Below are positions 1 through 8,404 of a stretch of 64,000 nt of DNA, one piece after another (within the stretch, counting starts at the first letter, position 1; the number at the start of each line of letters is the position of its first letter). Made by a program: the position numbers and the translations under genes. Origin of the DNA: Candidatus Pedobacter colombiensis (GTDB lineage Bacteria; Bacteroidota; Bacteroidia; Sphingobacteriales; Sphingobacteriaceae); the NCBI GenBank assembly GCA_029202485.1, contig CP119313.1, positions 3,658,001 through 3,722,000 of the forward strand. Reading direction: 5' to 3'. The notes beneath the pieces are model-generated. The model saw only the letters and a list, made by a program, of their open reading frames with translations. It was not told the DNA's origin and did not search any database.

Positions 1-479
1 TATAATTCTATAGTAAATCGGCGACCGGCCATGGTATATTTTAAGATAAATGCCTTGATTTCATTTACTTTGAGCGATAACGCAACTGGGACTCTCACCA
101 CAAAATCAACATCCGGCACATACTCATTGGAAAAGAAATCGTAATCCTGCTGATTGTTAAACTCTCCGGAGAGGTAGTCAAATTCCTCATAATGCGTATC
201 CGTAGATAAGTATTCATAAGCACCGTCCACGTAATCGAGCTGATGAACCAAATAGATATCAGTTACTTCAAAACGATCGTTCAGCGCTTTTGTAAGTCTA
301 TTTACAGAGCTGTTAATGGTTGCCACAGCAAGTTTATTACTCCTGTACGACATAAATGCAGCATACGTTGTGCTTAGCGGTGACAATGCTGTTTTTAGCC
401 AGATCAGATGAAGCGGTTTATGAAACATCTTCGCCAGCAGCAGGTCTGTTAACCTGTTAATATTAAAAGAATACCTCAT
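1..479 (-). CDS. phage tail protein following gpJ-like gene (partial)
   Basis: This leftward open frame starts at an ATG at 479 and runs off the left edge (159 codons visible). Its start overlaps the stop of the gpJ-like gene as ATGA, so the two are translationally coupled. The visible protein starts MRYSFNINRL and has no membrane segment or motif I recognise. It sits where tail protein I (P2) or the Mu gp48-type protein follows gpJ, which suggests a baseplate or fibre-attachment protein. That role is inferred from position only. Confidence 0.65.
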   Translation of the reverse strand, partial: MRYSFNINRLTDLLLAKMFHKPLHLIWLKTALSPLSTTYAAFMSYRSNKLAVATINSSVNRLTKALNDRFEVTDIYLVHQLDYVDGAYEYLSTDTHYEEFDYLSGEFNNQQDYDFFSNEYVPDVDFVVRVPVALSLKVNEIKAFILKYTMAGRRFTIEL

Positions 480-1282
480 CCTGCGATATAATTAAAAGTG
501 GCCGATAATGGAAAATCCGGATCTATTTTAAAATACCCCGAACTTGCCTGATATTTTGAAGTAAAAGAAGTATAAGGATCGGTACCTTGCTTAGCCGCAA
601 TGTTGATCACTTCCACCTGTTCCTTGGTCACACCTGGAACCTGTTGAAGTGCATCAATCATTTTGTTTACGTAAAATACGGCATCAAATTCAAGCGTATT
701 GATGTAGTTGACAAAAGCAGCTTCTACATTTGGAATCAGATTATCCAGATCAATCTGTGCATTATAATAGATATTTAGGCTGACCTTCATCAAATCAGCA
801 GGTAAACTTTCTACAGCGATACGGGTTCCCGCAGGCCGAATTTGCTGACAATAAGAAAGCAATCCCTGTGCTTCCTGGGCACTGAGTTCCATTGGCTGAT
901 TAGCCACAATCTTTGCAGCCTTGATTTTCACAATCCCACGTTCATCGGTGATCGAAACCAAACCGACAATCTGTTTGGCTACATCAATAGCGGGATATAC
1001 GTAGTGATTGTTCAGGAACTGCAGCAATTCGCCATGCTGATATTCCTTTGTGCGCAATGCCCACCAATACAAAGTTCCATATTGATTGTTATCAATGATC
1101 TCCTGAACTTCAGCTTTAAAAAGATCCATTTTGACTTCAAAGAGGTGAATAATACGAGCGAAGACCATGAGCCAGTTGCTCCAGATTGCTGTGGAACTCG
1201 GACTATTCAGTTGTTCCAATTCCGGTTGTGCCTGTTTTACCAACAGGGCTTCATTATAAATAATATCTGTTTCTCTTGCCAT
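476..1282 (-). CDS. baseplate J-like protein
   Basis: A 268-residue protein in the position of gpJ of P2 or gp47 of Mu, a structural part of the contractile tail baseplate that links hub to wedge. The recognisable part is the C-terminal half, with stretches typical of baseplate J proteins (a VSLNIYYNAQID strand, then a region ending in GVTKEQVEVINI). It overlaps the upstream gp25-like gene by one base (1282) and the downstream gene by four bases, as expected in a tightly packed tail operon. At 268 residues it is on the short side for the family. No other function fits the context. Confidence 0.7.
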   Translation of the reverse strand: MARETDIIYNEALLVKQAQPELEQLNSPSSTAIWSNWLMVFARIIHLFEVKMDLFKAEVQEIIDNNQYGTLYWWALRTKEYQHGELLQFLNNHYVYPAIDVAKQIVGLVSITDERGIVKIKAAKIVANQPMELSAQEAQGLLSYCQQIRPAGTRIAVESLPADLMKVSLNIYYNAQIDLDNLIPNVEAAFVNYINTLEFDAVFYVNKMIDALQQVPGVTKEQVEVINIAAKQGTDPYTSFTSKYQASSGYFKIDPDFPLSATFNYIAG

Positions 1283-1590
1283 TATCGTTCTGCATTTACG
1301 GTTATCTCCTGGTCGTTAATTATTGTTTCTATTGTTGAGGCGTCGAAGCCATCCAGCTGTAGTTGCAGTCGGATTTCCTGCTTTAACTTCATGATGGTAA
1401 TGTGATCAAGACGGCTGTTTTTATAGCGATCTATACCGATACCGATCAGCGGCTCGTGCCTGAGCTGCCCCGGGGAGTTCATCAACACCAGCATGATGTG
1501 CTGATCGTCGGAATAGCCTACCGAGAAATCCCCATTCTCCACTAACAAATCATTTGTTGAGGACAACATGATATCACTTACATAACTCAT
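1282..1590 (-). CDS. GPW/gp25-like baseplate wedge protein
   Basis: A 102-residue protein with the features of the GPW/gp25 family: a central segment with spaced glycines and an RHEPLIGIGIDRY stretch, followed by a helical part and an IETIINDQEITV C-terminal strand. These proteins form the wedge that triggers sheath contraction. The gene overlaps its neighbours on both sides (four bases with the 72-residue gene, one base with the gpJ-like gene). Its place directly before gpJ matches P2 (W then J) and Mu. Confidence 0.75.
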   Translation of the reverse strand: MSYVSDIMLSSTNDLLVENGDFSVGYSDDQHIMLVLMNSPGQLRHEPLIGIGIDRYKNSRLDHITIMKLKQEIRLQLQLDGFDASTIETIINDQEITVNAER

Positions 1591-1805
1591 TCTATCGTAT
1601 GATTAAAGGTTCCCGAAACCGGACCATTAGGAGCAGCCAGACCACCTGTATACTTTATCGTTGCGGACTTCACATAAGTATCAATCGCCGTAGCCAGGGC
1701 GTTGATAAAATCATCTTTAGCTGTCAGCTCATCTGCATTTGAACCCATCGTATGCTCATACATATTGGTCAGGTCCTGAACCAGTTGTTTCTTATTTAAG
1801 CTCAT
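1587..1805 (-). CDS. small phage tail-operon protein, unknown role
   Basis: A 72-residue protein in the baseplate cluster, overlapping the spike-like gene upstream and the gp25-like gene downstream by four bases each. It is helical at the N-terminus and ends in a glycine- and proline-rich strand segment (TGGLAAPNGPVSGTF). I do not recognise a family. Coupling on both sides suggests it is a real virion or assembly component. Confidence 0.55.
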   Translation of the reverse strand: MSLNKKQLVQDLTNMYEHTMGSNADELTAKDDFINALATAIDTYVKSATIKYTGGLAAPNGPVSGTFNHTIE

Positions 1806-2254
1806 TTTAGTAGATTTTTAATACGTATTTTTAGATTATTAATTCCCGGTACATTTTTAGGGGCATAGATCTTCAGCATCTCCTCACAAAAGCTGGTCAG
1901 GATACCCTTAAGATCTTCTTTATCGTTCTTCAGGCTCATACCACCTTTAGCCATTTGAAATACCTGGCCCTGGATCTGTATGGAAAGCTCATCCACTTCG
2001 CTAAACATCGCGACATAGTATTGCGTTCTGTTATTGTCAATTGGCGCCAGGATCACTGAACTTCCAATTTTAGGAATGAGCGTGCTACCATTTTTTTGCT
2101 GATCCACCGAAGCCCTTAACCTAACATCCAGCACTTCTCCTTCGGTCAGCGTTTCCACATCGCAGGTGAAATTATCCAAATCGACTGACTTCACAATTCC
2201 AACCACCGCAGATAAAAATGCTCCTTTTGTTATTTCTTTTATCAGATCCTTCAT
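1802..2254 (-). CDS. baseplate spike / gpV-like assembly protein
   Basis: A 150-residue protein. Residues about 15-100 look like the OB-fold domain of gpV/gp45-type spikes (VVGIVKSVDLDNFTCDVETL, then a region on constant values ending IPKIGSSVILAPID). The spike forms the membrane-piercing tip beneath the tail tube. It lies directly after the hub gene, sharing one base, and before the small and gp25-like genes, the usual baseplate order. The C-terminal needle repeats of longer spikes are absent, so a separate tip protein may exist. Confidence 0.65.
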   Translation of the reverse strand: MKDLIKEITKGAFLSAVVGIVKSVDLDNFTCDVETLTEGEVLDVRLRASVDQQKNGSTLIPKIGSSVILAPIDNNRTQYYVAMFSEVDELSIQIQGQVFQMAKGGMSLKNDKEDLKGILTSFCEEMLKIYAPKNVPGINNLKIRIKNLLK

Positions 2255-3237
2255 TACCCTGCTTTATATCCTAATTCTACATTCCTTCGGAAACCGGAGC
2301 TTCCAAAATTCACTTTTACGGTATCTGCGAAGTATAAACCCGTTCGCTCCGGAAACATATTATCTTCCACCCGTATGATATCACCATGCTTTACAATAGG
2401 ATTTCCAAATCCGGTGAGCGATCCTTTATAACCTGCCACCTTAAGCTGGTCAAGGAAAGTTTTAGCCAAATCTGTGACTGATGAATGATTAAGATTTACC
2501 GGACATTTCAACGTTCGATTATCGCCGTCCTTGTCTCCGACCTTCACCTCTACCTTGCTATTATCGCTTTGAACGGAAGTTGCTGTAACCCCAATTTTCA
2601 CATCTTCAGACATGCGGTAGGTCAAGCTGTTATCTACCACATTTTTATTCAGGTTATAAATAACCTTATCACTGGTAGACAATGCGTATGGACCAAGTCC
2701 GACATTCAAGACAACATCATTTAATGATTCATCGTATCTAAAAAAGCTATAGATCCCCTGCTGTTCTTTAAGATCTTCAAGCACCTTTGCCGCACTTGAA
2801 TTAACGATCCTATAACTGCCCAGATCACGATCCACAACTTTACTTTTCCCTTTATAGATGAACGAAATCAACTCTTTTAAGGTCACTTTTCTCCAGGCCT
2901 GACTGAATGTTGTTTGCTTCAGGTTCCACATTTCATCTGCACATTCGATGGAAAAAGGCGTTTTAGCATCCACCCTACTCACATAACCGGTAAATTCTCG
3001 CTTCAGACTACCATCATAACCAAGATTAATCTCCACCCTGGAGCCCCTGACAATAATATCATTGATATCGTTATAAACACTATTCTTCAACCGAATATGC
3101 CGGGGCAGGGTGATCCTGGCTGTATCTGTCAGGTTTTTCCAGGAACTTTCAATTTCTACAGATGCAACGGAGTCGAACATTAATGTATAAGCATCTTTAG
3201 GCGTTGTAATTTGTATGTTTAATGAAAGGTTTAGCAT
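2254..3237 (-). CDS. tail hub protein, gpD / late-control D type
   Basis: A 327-residue protein with the layout of gpD-type hubs: an N-terminal barrel (residues about 1-110, including GSRVEINLGYDG and REFTGYVSRV), a middle LysM-like or helical insert that begins TLKELISFIYKG, and a C-terminal barrel that ends in a region describing a rigid, disulfide-free strand set. Hub proteins sit at the tail tip, bind the spike and start tube assembly. It is followed immediately by the spike-like gene. No catalytic residues are visible, so a lysozyme domain is unlikely. Confidence 0.7.
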   Translation of the reverse strand: MLNLSLNIQITTPKDAYTLMFDSVASVEIESSWKNLTDTARITLPRHIRLKNSVYNDINDIIVRGSRVEINLGYDGSLKREFTGYVSRVDAKTPFSIECADEMWNLKQTTFSQAWRKVTLKELISFIYKGKSKVVDRDLGSYRIVNSSAAKVLEDLKEQQGIYSFFRYDESLNDVVLNVGLGPYALSTSDKVIYNLNKNVVDNSLTYRMSEDVKIGVTATSVQSDNSKVEVKVGDKDGDNRTLKCPVNLNHSSVTDLAKTFLDQLKVAGYKGSLTGFGNPIVKHGDIIRVEDNMFPERTGLYFADTVKVNFGSSGFRRNVELGYKAG

Positions 3238-3241
3238 CTTC

Positions 3242-3610
3242 TTATTTATTTATCTGTTTATCAGAGATGGACAACCTGGCCATCTCCTGTAATTTCTCCA
3301 GTCTGCTTAAAATCGTATCACTACCAAGACCGATGAGAAAAGCAAAGCCCATGGTCATGTCCTGTCCAAAAAACTCCGATGAAAACCGTAATGCGATAAA
3401 CACCGGAAGTAAACTTGCCAGCAACTTCAGCAGGTTGTCCTGAAGCAGAAATCTCCATGAAAACTTAAAGGGGGTATGCTTACTCAATTTATTCCGCTTT
3501 CTGGCTTTTATTCTTAGAGAGAGGACAGTCCCGATTAAGGCAATGATCATGGCCGCAAAAAATGTGGGTAGATCAGTGTTTCCCAGTAGTAAATGGCTGA
3601 ACTTTTCCAT
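3242..3610 (-). CDS. phage small membrane protein, possible holin
   Basis: A 122-residue protein with two clear hydrophobic segments (residues about 14-34 and 58-76) and a weaker third one near 84-98, separated by a strongly basic loop (RIKARKRNKLSK). It ends in a charged helix. Size, topology and location in a phage late operon are compatible with a holin. However, the endolysin and spanin are 6 kb away, so a structural or immunity function is possible. No family recognised. Confidence 0.5.
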   Translation of the reverse strand: MEKFSHLLLGNTDLPTFFAAMIIALIGTVLSLRIKARKRNKLSKHTPFKFSWRFLLQDNLLKLLASLLPVFIALRFSSEFFGQDMTMGFAFLIGLGSDTILSRLEKLQEMARLSISDKQINK

Positions 3611-3619
3611 AAAATATGT

Positions 3620-4246
3620 TTAATGATCCGGATATAATTCGGAAAATAGATAAAGTGCATACTTATTAATACAAATCCAATTTTCGCCATCACTTTGAAA
3701 AGTCAGGTACTGTTGCACTGTTTCCATTATATAAGCTCCGTAATCCGCAGCCCTAAACCCACGAATAAAGATCCTACCCTCCAAATCCAAAACCTGATGA
3801 TTTCCAGACACCGAAAGGTTCCAGTTATTTGTGATAGTTGAGTTTCTAGCCTTATAAATAAAGTTGATTACCTTACCAACATTAACCGTTGGGTCGGGAA
3901 ACGTCAAAGTCCGCAACAAAGTATCTGTATTTACAGGAACATTTACCAGATTGTTAGGACCAATAGCACCAAACGTATAATCTGAATTCATTGGAATGGT
4001 AAATGCCGTACACGAAAAATTCTGAGCAGCGTTATTCAACAATTGATCTACCTCTTTATAGCGTGCCAACCTTGCCCATCCATAATTAATCCCTTTATAC
4101 TGCCAGATCGTAGAATCCGGCAGGTGAAGATAAAATTGCGAAGTAGTCAGCTGTTTGAAATTAGCGTCAAATGGAGGCGCGACCTCCTGAGCAGCCAGTT
4201 TGAACACAAACAGGACTGCTAAAAGCGTATAAATATATTTCTGCAT
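3620..4246 (-). CDS. secreted phage protein sharing the fibre C-terminal domain
   Basis: A 208-residue protein with an obvious Sec signal peptide (basic MQKYIY, hydrophobic stretch, then KLAAQ, so cleavage near residue 20). Residues about 83-208 are visibly related to residues 628-746 of the tail fibre encoded just upstream. Both carry an IPxNSxYTxGxIG motif, then a RTLTFPDP motif and an xxFQSxGxxWI motif near the end. A virion protein would not need a Sec signal, so the product probably acts in the periplasm or on the cell surface of the lysogen. It may instead be a chaperone-like companion of the fibre. The function is not known. Confidence 0.7.
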   Translation of the reverse strand: MQKYIYTLLAVLFVFKLAAQEVAPPFDANFKQLTTSQFYLHLPDSTIWQYKGINYGWARLARYKEVDQLLNNAAQNFSCTAFTIPMNSDYTFGAIGPNNLVNVPVNTDTLLRTLTFPDPTVNVGKVINFIYKARNSTITNNWNLSVSGNHQVLDLEGRIFIRGFRAADYGAYIMETVQQYLTFQSDGENWICINKYALYLFSELYPDH

Positions 4247-4278
4247 TTTTATAAAATTTTATAGTAACTCATTAATAC

Positions 4279-6519
4279 CTAAACAGGAACATACCTGTTA
4301 TTCGTGGCGATCCAATGGTGTCCATTGCTTTGAAAAACAAAGAACTTATTGTTTAAATCTTCTAAGCCATCCGGGCTTGATGCGGAACGAAAACCATTGG
4401 CAAAAACGTTCATGTTCGCATCCACAATATTCCCCGCAGAGGCCGTTCGGATACTCCATAAATTTGTACCACCACCAGGCTCAGCTTTCAGAAAAAAGGT
4501 CATGGATTTCCCTGCGTTTAAGGATGGGTCGGGAAATGTCAAGGTTCGCACGATTGCATCATTATTATCAGGGACAGTGATGAAAGTGTTTGAGCCTATA
4601 GATCCAATTGTATAATTTGAATTCACAGGGATATCGATTGAAGATTCAACCACGGGCCCAGAAGTTCCTTGAGAACGACTAGCTTTTAACACAATTACTC
4701 CATTCATCCTATAATCCCCCACATAGACTGCTAGATAATTAATCACCCCATCCTTTATACATTTATTATATCCGAAGCTATTGACAGAATGAAATTCGCC
4801 GTCAGGAAATTGATGATAAATATTTTTTTCGTCGATATAAACTACCTGTACATCTGGATACAATCCGAATAATTCTCGTCTGTTGTTCTGATTAAAATCA
4901 ATCTTCACAGGTACTCCATCCGTATTATATATAAAGGGAATAACTTCCATATTCTCAGTCGCCTCAGTTGGTACTATAGGAGACAATGCCGGAGTCGATT
5001 TGATCAAAATATGCCCAGCAGAAGAGCTGTGCCACACAAAAACTTTATCAATCTTACCATCGACAATTGTTTTCTCAGGAATAGATAGCATACGAGCAAA
5101 TGAACCATCATTATGCTCCCAGCATTCTATATATGGATAAAGACCAAATCTGTTCTGTCGATTATTTTCTTTAAAGTCTATTTCAATAGGATCCGTATTT
5201 TCTTCATAATGAAAGACCTCATAATCTCCCTCTATATTTACCGGAGGAAGAACTAATGGACCAGATCCAGATTTCAAGAGAACATACCCTTCCCTAAAAG
5301 CCATGTCCACAGTTAGTTTGGTAATTAAACCATTAACTACTGTTTTATGAATATTAGTTGACGAAAGCGAATAGTCACCTCCACCTATTATCACCCACAT
5401 CTCTATGTCAGGAAACCTTCCAAACAACTTCTGCCTGTCATTAATCGTAAAGTCAATGATCAAGGACGTATCCAAACTAAAAGAAAATGGAATCATCTCG
5501 TAATGTCCTTCGTTTGTTGATGAAGGAGGAACCACTAGAGCAGGAGAGGATTTAATTACCGTATACCCATTTCTGAGCCTTCCTAATATATTTATAGATT
5601 TCAAAGTCCCATCCTCAGCTAATTCCCTGCTATATCCAGTCCATTCTGAGGCCTCACTTTGTTCACCCGGTTGAAAGGAAAATGATTCAATGTGTGGATA
5701 AAGACCAAATCTCTCTAGTCTGTTGTTAATGGTCATATCAAACGTAATTATATCCTGTGAATTACTCATTGGAACAATCTCATAATATCCATTTACATCA
5801 TTTCCAGAAGTTTTTCCGACAACATCCGGCCCGGACTTCAACAACATGTACTGACCTGGAGAGACACCGCCCACCGTGATAGAAGTTATCTTTTCATCCA
5901 TATAGTCCTTCTTATAAGAATATACGCCGTTGAAATATTCTACCCCATCTCCGTCTTTCTCCCAGATCTCCACAGTAGGATAAAAGCCAAAAAGTTCCTG
6001 CCTGTTGTTCTCTGTAAAATCAATGGTTAAACCAAGGGGATTATACTCCGTAATCTCAATCTTCTCCATATTCACTCCACCAAAATCACCTTTGATGCCT
6101 TGAATACCACGTTCCCCTTGAAGTCCCTGAATACCTTGTTCACCAGGCACTCCCTGAATACCCTGCTCGCCGGCATTACCATTGTCCCCTTTATCACCTT
6201 TAGGGCCTTGGATCCCAACAGGGCCCTGAGGACCGGTATCTCCTTTTAGTCCTGCCTCCCCACGATCACCTTTATCACCTTTAGCTCCAGCAGTACCAGG
6301 CTGACCTTGCTGCCCCGCTGTACCCGTCGGCCCTTGTGGCCCCTGAGTAACCAAACTGATCTGCTGTTGTACAAAAGACCAGATATGAGCCTTCAGCTGG
6401 CTGATATTGTACTTTTTGGTGTCGCCGGTTCCCTGTCCCTCGCTGACAGGAATCTCATACTCGTCGCGCAGACTTGTACCCTGGATTAACTGCCATATTT
6501 TTTTTAACTCAAACGCCAT
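4279..6519 (-). CDS. collagen-like tail fibre with five ~93-residue repeats
   Basis: A 746-residue fibre. Residues 1-58 are probably the attachment part. Residues 60-148 are Gly-X-Y triplets rich in GDKGD and GPQGP, a collagen-like trimeric rod. Five repeats follow, starting near residues 164, 257, 352, 445 and 538. Each begins with a strand, an NNR or NDR motif, FGxYP, and then an acidic strand, and each ends with a hydrophobic VLLKS-like segment. The C-terminal domain (628-746) is shared with the secreted protein downstream and is probably the tip or trimerisation domain. The next gene upstream is the LysM protein. The repeats are likely carbohydrate-binding or spacer modules, which is inference. 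Confidence 0.75.
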   Translation of the reverse strand: MAFELKKIWQLIQGTSLRDEYEIPVSEGQGTGDTKKYNISQLKAHIWSFVQQQISLVTQGPQGPTGTAGQQGQPGTAGAKGDKGDRGEAGLKGDTGPQGPVGIQGPKGDKGDNGNAGEQGIQGVPGEQGIQGLQGERGIQGIKGDFGGVNMEKIEITEYNPLGLTIDFTENNRQELFGFYPTVEIWEKDGDGVEYFNGVYSYKKDYMDEKITSITVGGVSPGQYMLLKSGPDVVGKTSGNDVNGYYEIVPMSNSQDIITFDMTINNRLERFGLYPHIESFSFQPGEQSEASEWTGYSRELAEDGTLKSINILGRLRNGYTVIKSSPALVVPPSSTNEGHYEMIPFSFSLDTSLIIDFTINDRQKLFGRFPDIEMWVIIGGGDYSLSSTNIHKTVVNGLITKLTVDMAFREGYVLLKSGSGPLVLPPVNIEGDYEVFHYEENTDPIEIDFKENNRQNRFGLYPYIECWEHNDGSFARMLSIPEKTIVDGKIDKVFVWHSSSAGHILIKSTPALSPIVPTEATENMEVIPFIYNTDGVPVKIDFNQNNRRELFGLYPDVQVVYIDEKNIYHQFPDGEFHSVNSFGYNKCIKDGVINYLAVYVGDYRMNGVIVLKASRSQGTSGPVVESSIDIPVNSNYTIGSIGSNTFITVPDNNDAIVRTLTFPDPSLNAGKSMTFFLKAEPGGGTNLWSIRTASAGNIVDANMNVFANGFRSASSPDGLEDLNNKFFVFQSNGHHWIATNNRYVPV

Positions 6520-6819
6520 CTAAATACCAATTAAACTATCATTATTCATTACTATTATTTCTTCTGAGCCGGTAGCAATTACCTCTTCTGTAACCATTGA
6601 CAACGTACTACTCACCATCATGCTTTTGCTCTTATAATATCTGGCCACCTCATCAGATTCCGTCAAATCTCTAAGCAAGAGCACCTGTCCGGCATACACA
6701 TCGTCATCAAGCTCCAGATTGTTCATATCGCACAACTCGACAATGGCATCCGCATCTCCGTACTCCTGCATCGCGATATCCATAATATTTTGTCCCACTA
6801 TTACTGTTACCTTTCTCAT
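6520..6819 (-). CDS. LysM-type tail protein (gpX-like)
   Basis: A 99-residue protein with a LysM-like core at residues 1-52 (MRKVTVIVGQNIMDIAMQEYG, then DDVYAGQVLLL). Small LysM proteins called gpX in P2-like phages are part of the tail tip and baseplate. The gene overlaps the preceding 202-residue gene by four bases and is followed by the fibre gene with no gap. The C-terminal half is acidic and of unknown function. Confidence 0.7.
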   Translation of the reverse strand: MRKVTVIVGQNIMDIAMQEYGDADAIVELCDMNNLELDDDVYAGQVLLLRDLTESDEVARYYKSKSMMVSSTLSMVTEEVIATGSEEIIVMNNDSLIGI

Positions 6820-7424
6820 TTTAAAAGCTTTCTTTCTATCAGATCCAATTCATAAGGAAGATCACTCACTGCAGCTATTTTAAAAGGCTGAACCTGAATA
6901 TGCCCTTCCAGCACAGGAAAACTATATTCCTTAATGGCCATCCGGTCGATCCCCAACCTGTTTAGGTATAAGCTGGATACCTTCAATGATCTGGGGATGT
7001 CGAGGATCCTTTTCATTTCGGCAACCTGACGATCCGGATATTCGTCTGCATTGTAATTGATGATGAATCCCTGTATGTTAATCTGATAATCCCCCAGACC
7101 GATATACTCCAGTACCGATCCGTTACGTCCTACCACCTCCGTGCTTACAATTTTTTTTGCCTGCGACACATCCAGCAACAGCTCATAGGGAAACGTGTAT
7201 TGCGGAACTACCCCATCATCACGTTTGCGCTTCTGCTGCATATCGTAATAACTAAATTGCTCTGCCTGTATCTGAATAATTTCATACACAGGTGTACCGA
7301 TGGGAGACATCACCTGCGACTGTGTAGGCGCCCCCTCTCCCATTCCCTCCACAGCAAAGGATGTACTTTGTATTCCAAACTGCGTTTGAAATAACTTTGG
7401 CAAATAAAAACTAACTGATGCCAT
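6816..7424 (-). CDS. phage tail protein, DUF6046-like
   Basis: A 202-residue protein following the tail-chaperone frameshift region and preceding the LysM protein. The central region (residues about 85-165) contains EVVGRNGSVLEYIGLGDYQI and a helical YPDRQVAEMKRIL, a pattern seen in a Bacteroidota phage tail family that I associate with DUF6046. This position, between the tail chaperone and gpX-like genes, is where DNA-circularisation or gpN-type baseplate proteins lie in Mu. A baseplate or tape-measure-attachment role is inferred from position. Confidence 0.55.
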   Translation of the reverse strand: MASVSFYLPKLFQTQFGIQSTSFAVEGMGEGAPTQSQVMSPIGTPVYEIIQIQAEQFSYYDMQQKRKRDDGVVPQYTFPYELLLDVSQAKKIVSTEVVGRNGSVLEYIGLGDYQINIQGFIINYNADEYPDRQVAEMKRILDIPRSLKVSSLYLNRLGIDRMAIKEYSFPVLEGHIQVQPFKIAAVSDLPYELDLIERKLLK

Positions 7425-7427
7425 ATC

Positions 7428-7634
7428 TTATAATTCTAAAGTTTCTCCGTCTTTTAGTGAATACCGTTTACTTTCAAAGCTCATTGCCCATTGCAGCCAT
7501 CTCCAGGCTTCAAAATAATCCTGGTCGTTCAACTGACCAGGATTGATTTTGAGATGATACCAGATGAGTGAATTGATCTTTAAAATCAGATCCTCACCTG
7601 GCACATCGGAGATTGCCGGAGCGTCGCTTAGTGC
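7428..7634 (-). CDS. -1 frame extension of the tail assembly chaperone (frameshift product)
   Basis: There is no start codon in the N-terminal part of this frame, but it stays open for 68 codons and ends 4 bases before the next gene. It lies in the -1 frame relative to the preceding tail gene. It is reached through the slippery heptamer A AAA AAG at 7640-7634, which is in the correct phase (ATA AAA AAG CAC TAA). The shifted protein continues ALSDAPAISD and is rich in Trp and Leu. This is the layout of the conserved frameshift in tail chaperones (G/GT of lambda, the homologous Mu pair). The fused product would have 181 residues. Confidence 0.8.
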   Translation of the reverse strand, partial: ALSDAPAISDVPGEDLILKINSLIWYHLKINPGQLNDQDYFEAWRWLQWAMSFESKRYSLKDGETLEL

Positions 7635-7972
7635 TTTTTTATGCTCGCCTCTAAGAACTTAATGGTTCCTGAAGCCTGTAAAGCCGCAGCCATAGCGATA
7701 TCCTCATCAGTCTTGCAGCGCAAATCGCCACCCAACCAGGCATTATTCAGAATGAACTCGCCACATTCCAGGATTTTGTCCTTTGCATACAAGCTCATTG
7801 CTACCGCCACATGATCGCGGCGTGGTTTGGTAATGTAGCAGGTAGCTACATCATCCCCTGCCACCACTACCTGAATTTCATTGACCACTAAGCCGCTGCT
7901 TTTCCAGGCATCAAATTGTGCCTGAGTAATACCACCCGGTAATAACTTCAGTGTTTTTGTTTCAGTCGCCAT
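7628..7972 (-). CDS. tail assembly chaperone, short form (G-like)
   Basis: A 114-residue protein between the tail tube gene and a -1 frame continuation. Its 3' end holds A AAA AAG eight bases before the stop codon, so a fraction of ribosomes should make a longer form. In tailed phages the short and long forms chaperone the tape-measure protein during tail assembly. The protein has no membrane segment. It overlaps the tube gene by one base. Unusually, the tape measure gene is not next; it lies 4 kb away on the other strand. Confidence 0.75.
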   Translation of the reverse strand: MATETKTLKLLPGGITQAQFDAWKSSGLVVNEIQVVVAGDDVATCYITKPRRDHVAVAMSLYAKDKILECGEFILNNAWLGGDLRCKTDEDIAMAAALQASGTIKFLEASIKKH

Positions 7973-8403
7973 TATTTTTTATTCCAGTTAATGGTGGTCA
8001 CATACAATTCCAAAGGAACTGCAATTGCTTCAGCATTGCCATTTCCGGCTTTTTGAGATCTTTTGGTAATCTTGCAGCTTTTCAACACATGAGTAACCAG
8101 ATTGCCTGTTTCATCATCCAGATAAACCACTGTCACATCGAATGGAGGGATGTCCTGAAGTCTTTTTCCTTCCGGCAGCGATTGAGATAAAGCTTCCACC
8201 TCAGTCATCCAAAGCGTCATTTTTGCTGAAGCTTTGTAATTTCCCTGTGTGTAGCCCAGCGGATATTTGCCGGCGCCTTTTACCGAGGTTACATCCTCCT
8301 GATCGTCATAGTCGATCTCTGAGATACCTTGTAATGTTCGTCCAAGTACGTTCACTCGTACATCTGCCCAGGAATATTGTTTCCCGTTAATCTTTACATT
8401 CAT
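7972..8403 (-). CDS. phage tail tube protein
   Basis: A 143-residue beta-rich protein that starts MNVKINGKQYSWADV. It lies one base after the sheath gene region and directly before the tail chaperone, the universal order sheath, tube, chaperone in contractile tails. Its length is typical of tube proteins (gpM-like in Mu). No catalytic motif is expected or visible. Assignment rests mainly on size, strand-rich composition and gene order. Confidence 0.7.
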   Translation of the reverse strand: MNVKINGKQYSWADVRVNVLGRTLQGISEIDYDDQEDVTSVKGAGKYPLGYTQGNYKASAKMTLWMTEVEALSQSLPEGKRLQDIPPFDVTVVYLDDETGNLVTHVLKSCKITKRSQKAGNGNAEAIAVPLELYVTTINWNKK

Positions 8404-8404
8404 A

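Noticed and set aside
842..1405. 187-residue plus-strand frame
   Set aside because: It lies opposite the gpJ-like and gp25-like genes and has composition of antisense sequence.
4300..4620. Two plus-strand frames inside the fibre gene
   Set aside because: Shadows of the leftward fibre frame, mutually overlapping and without features.
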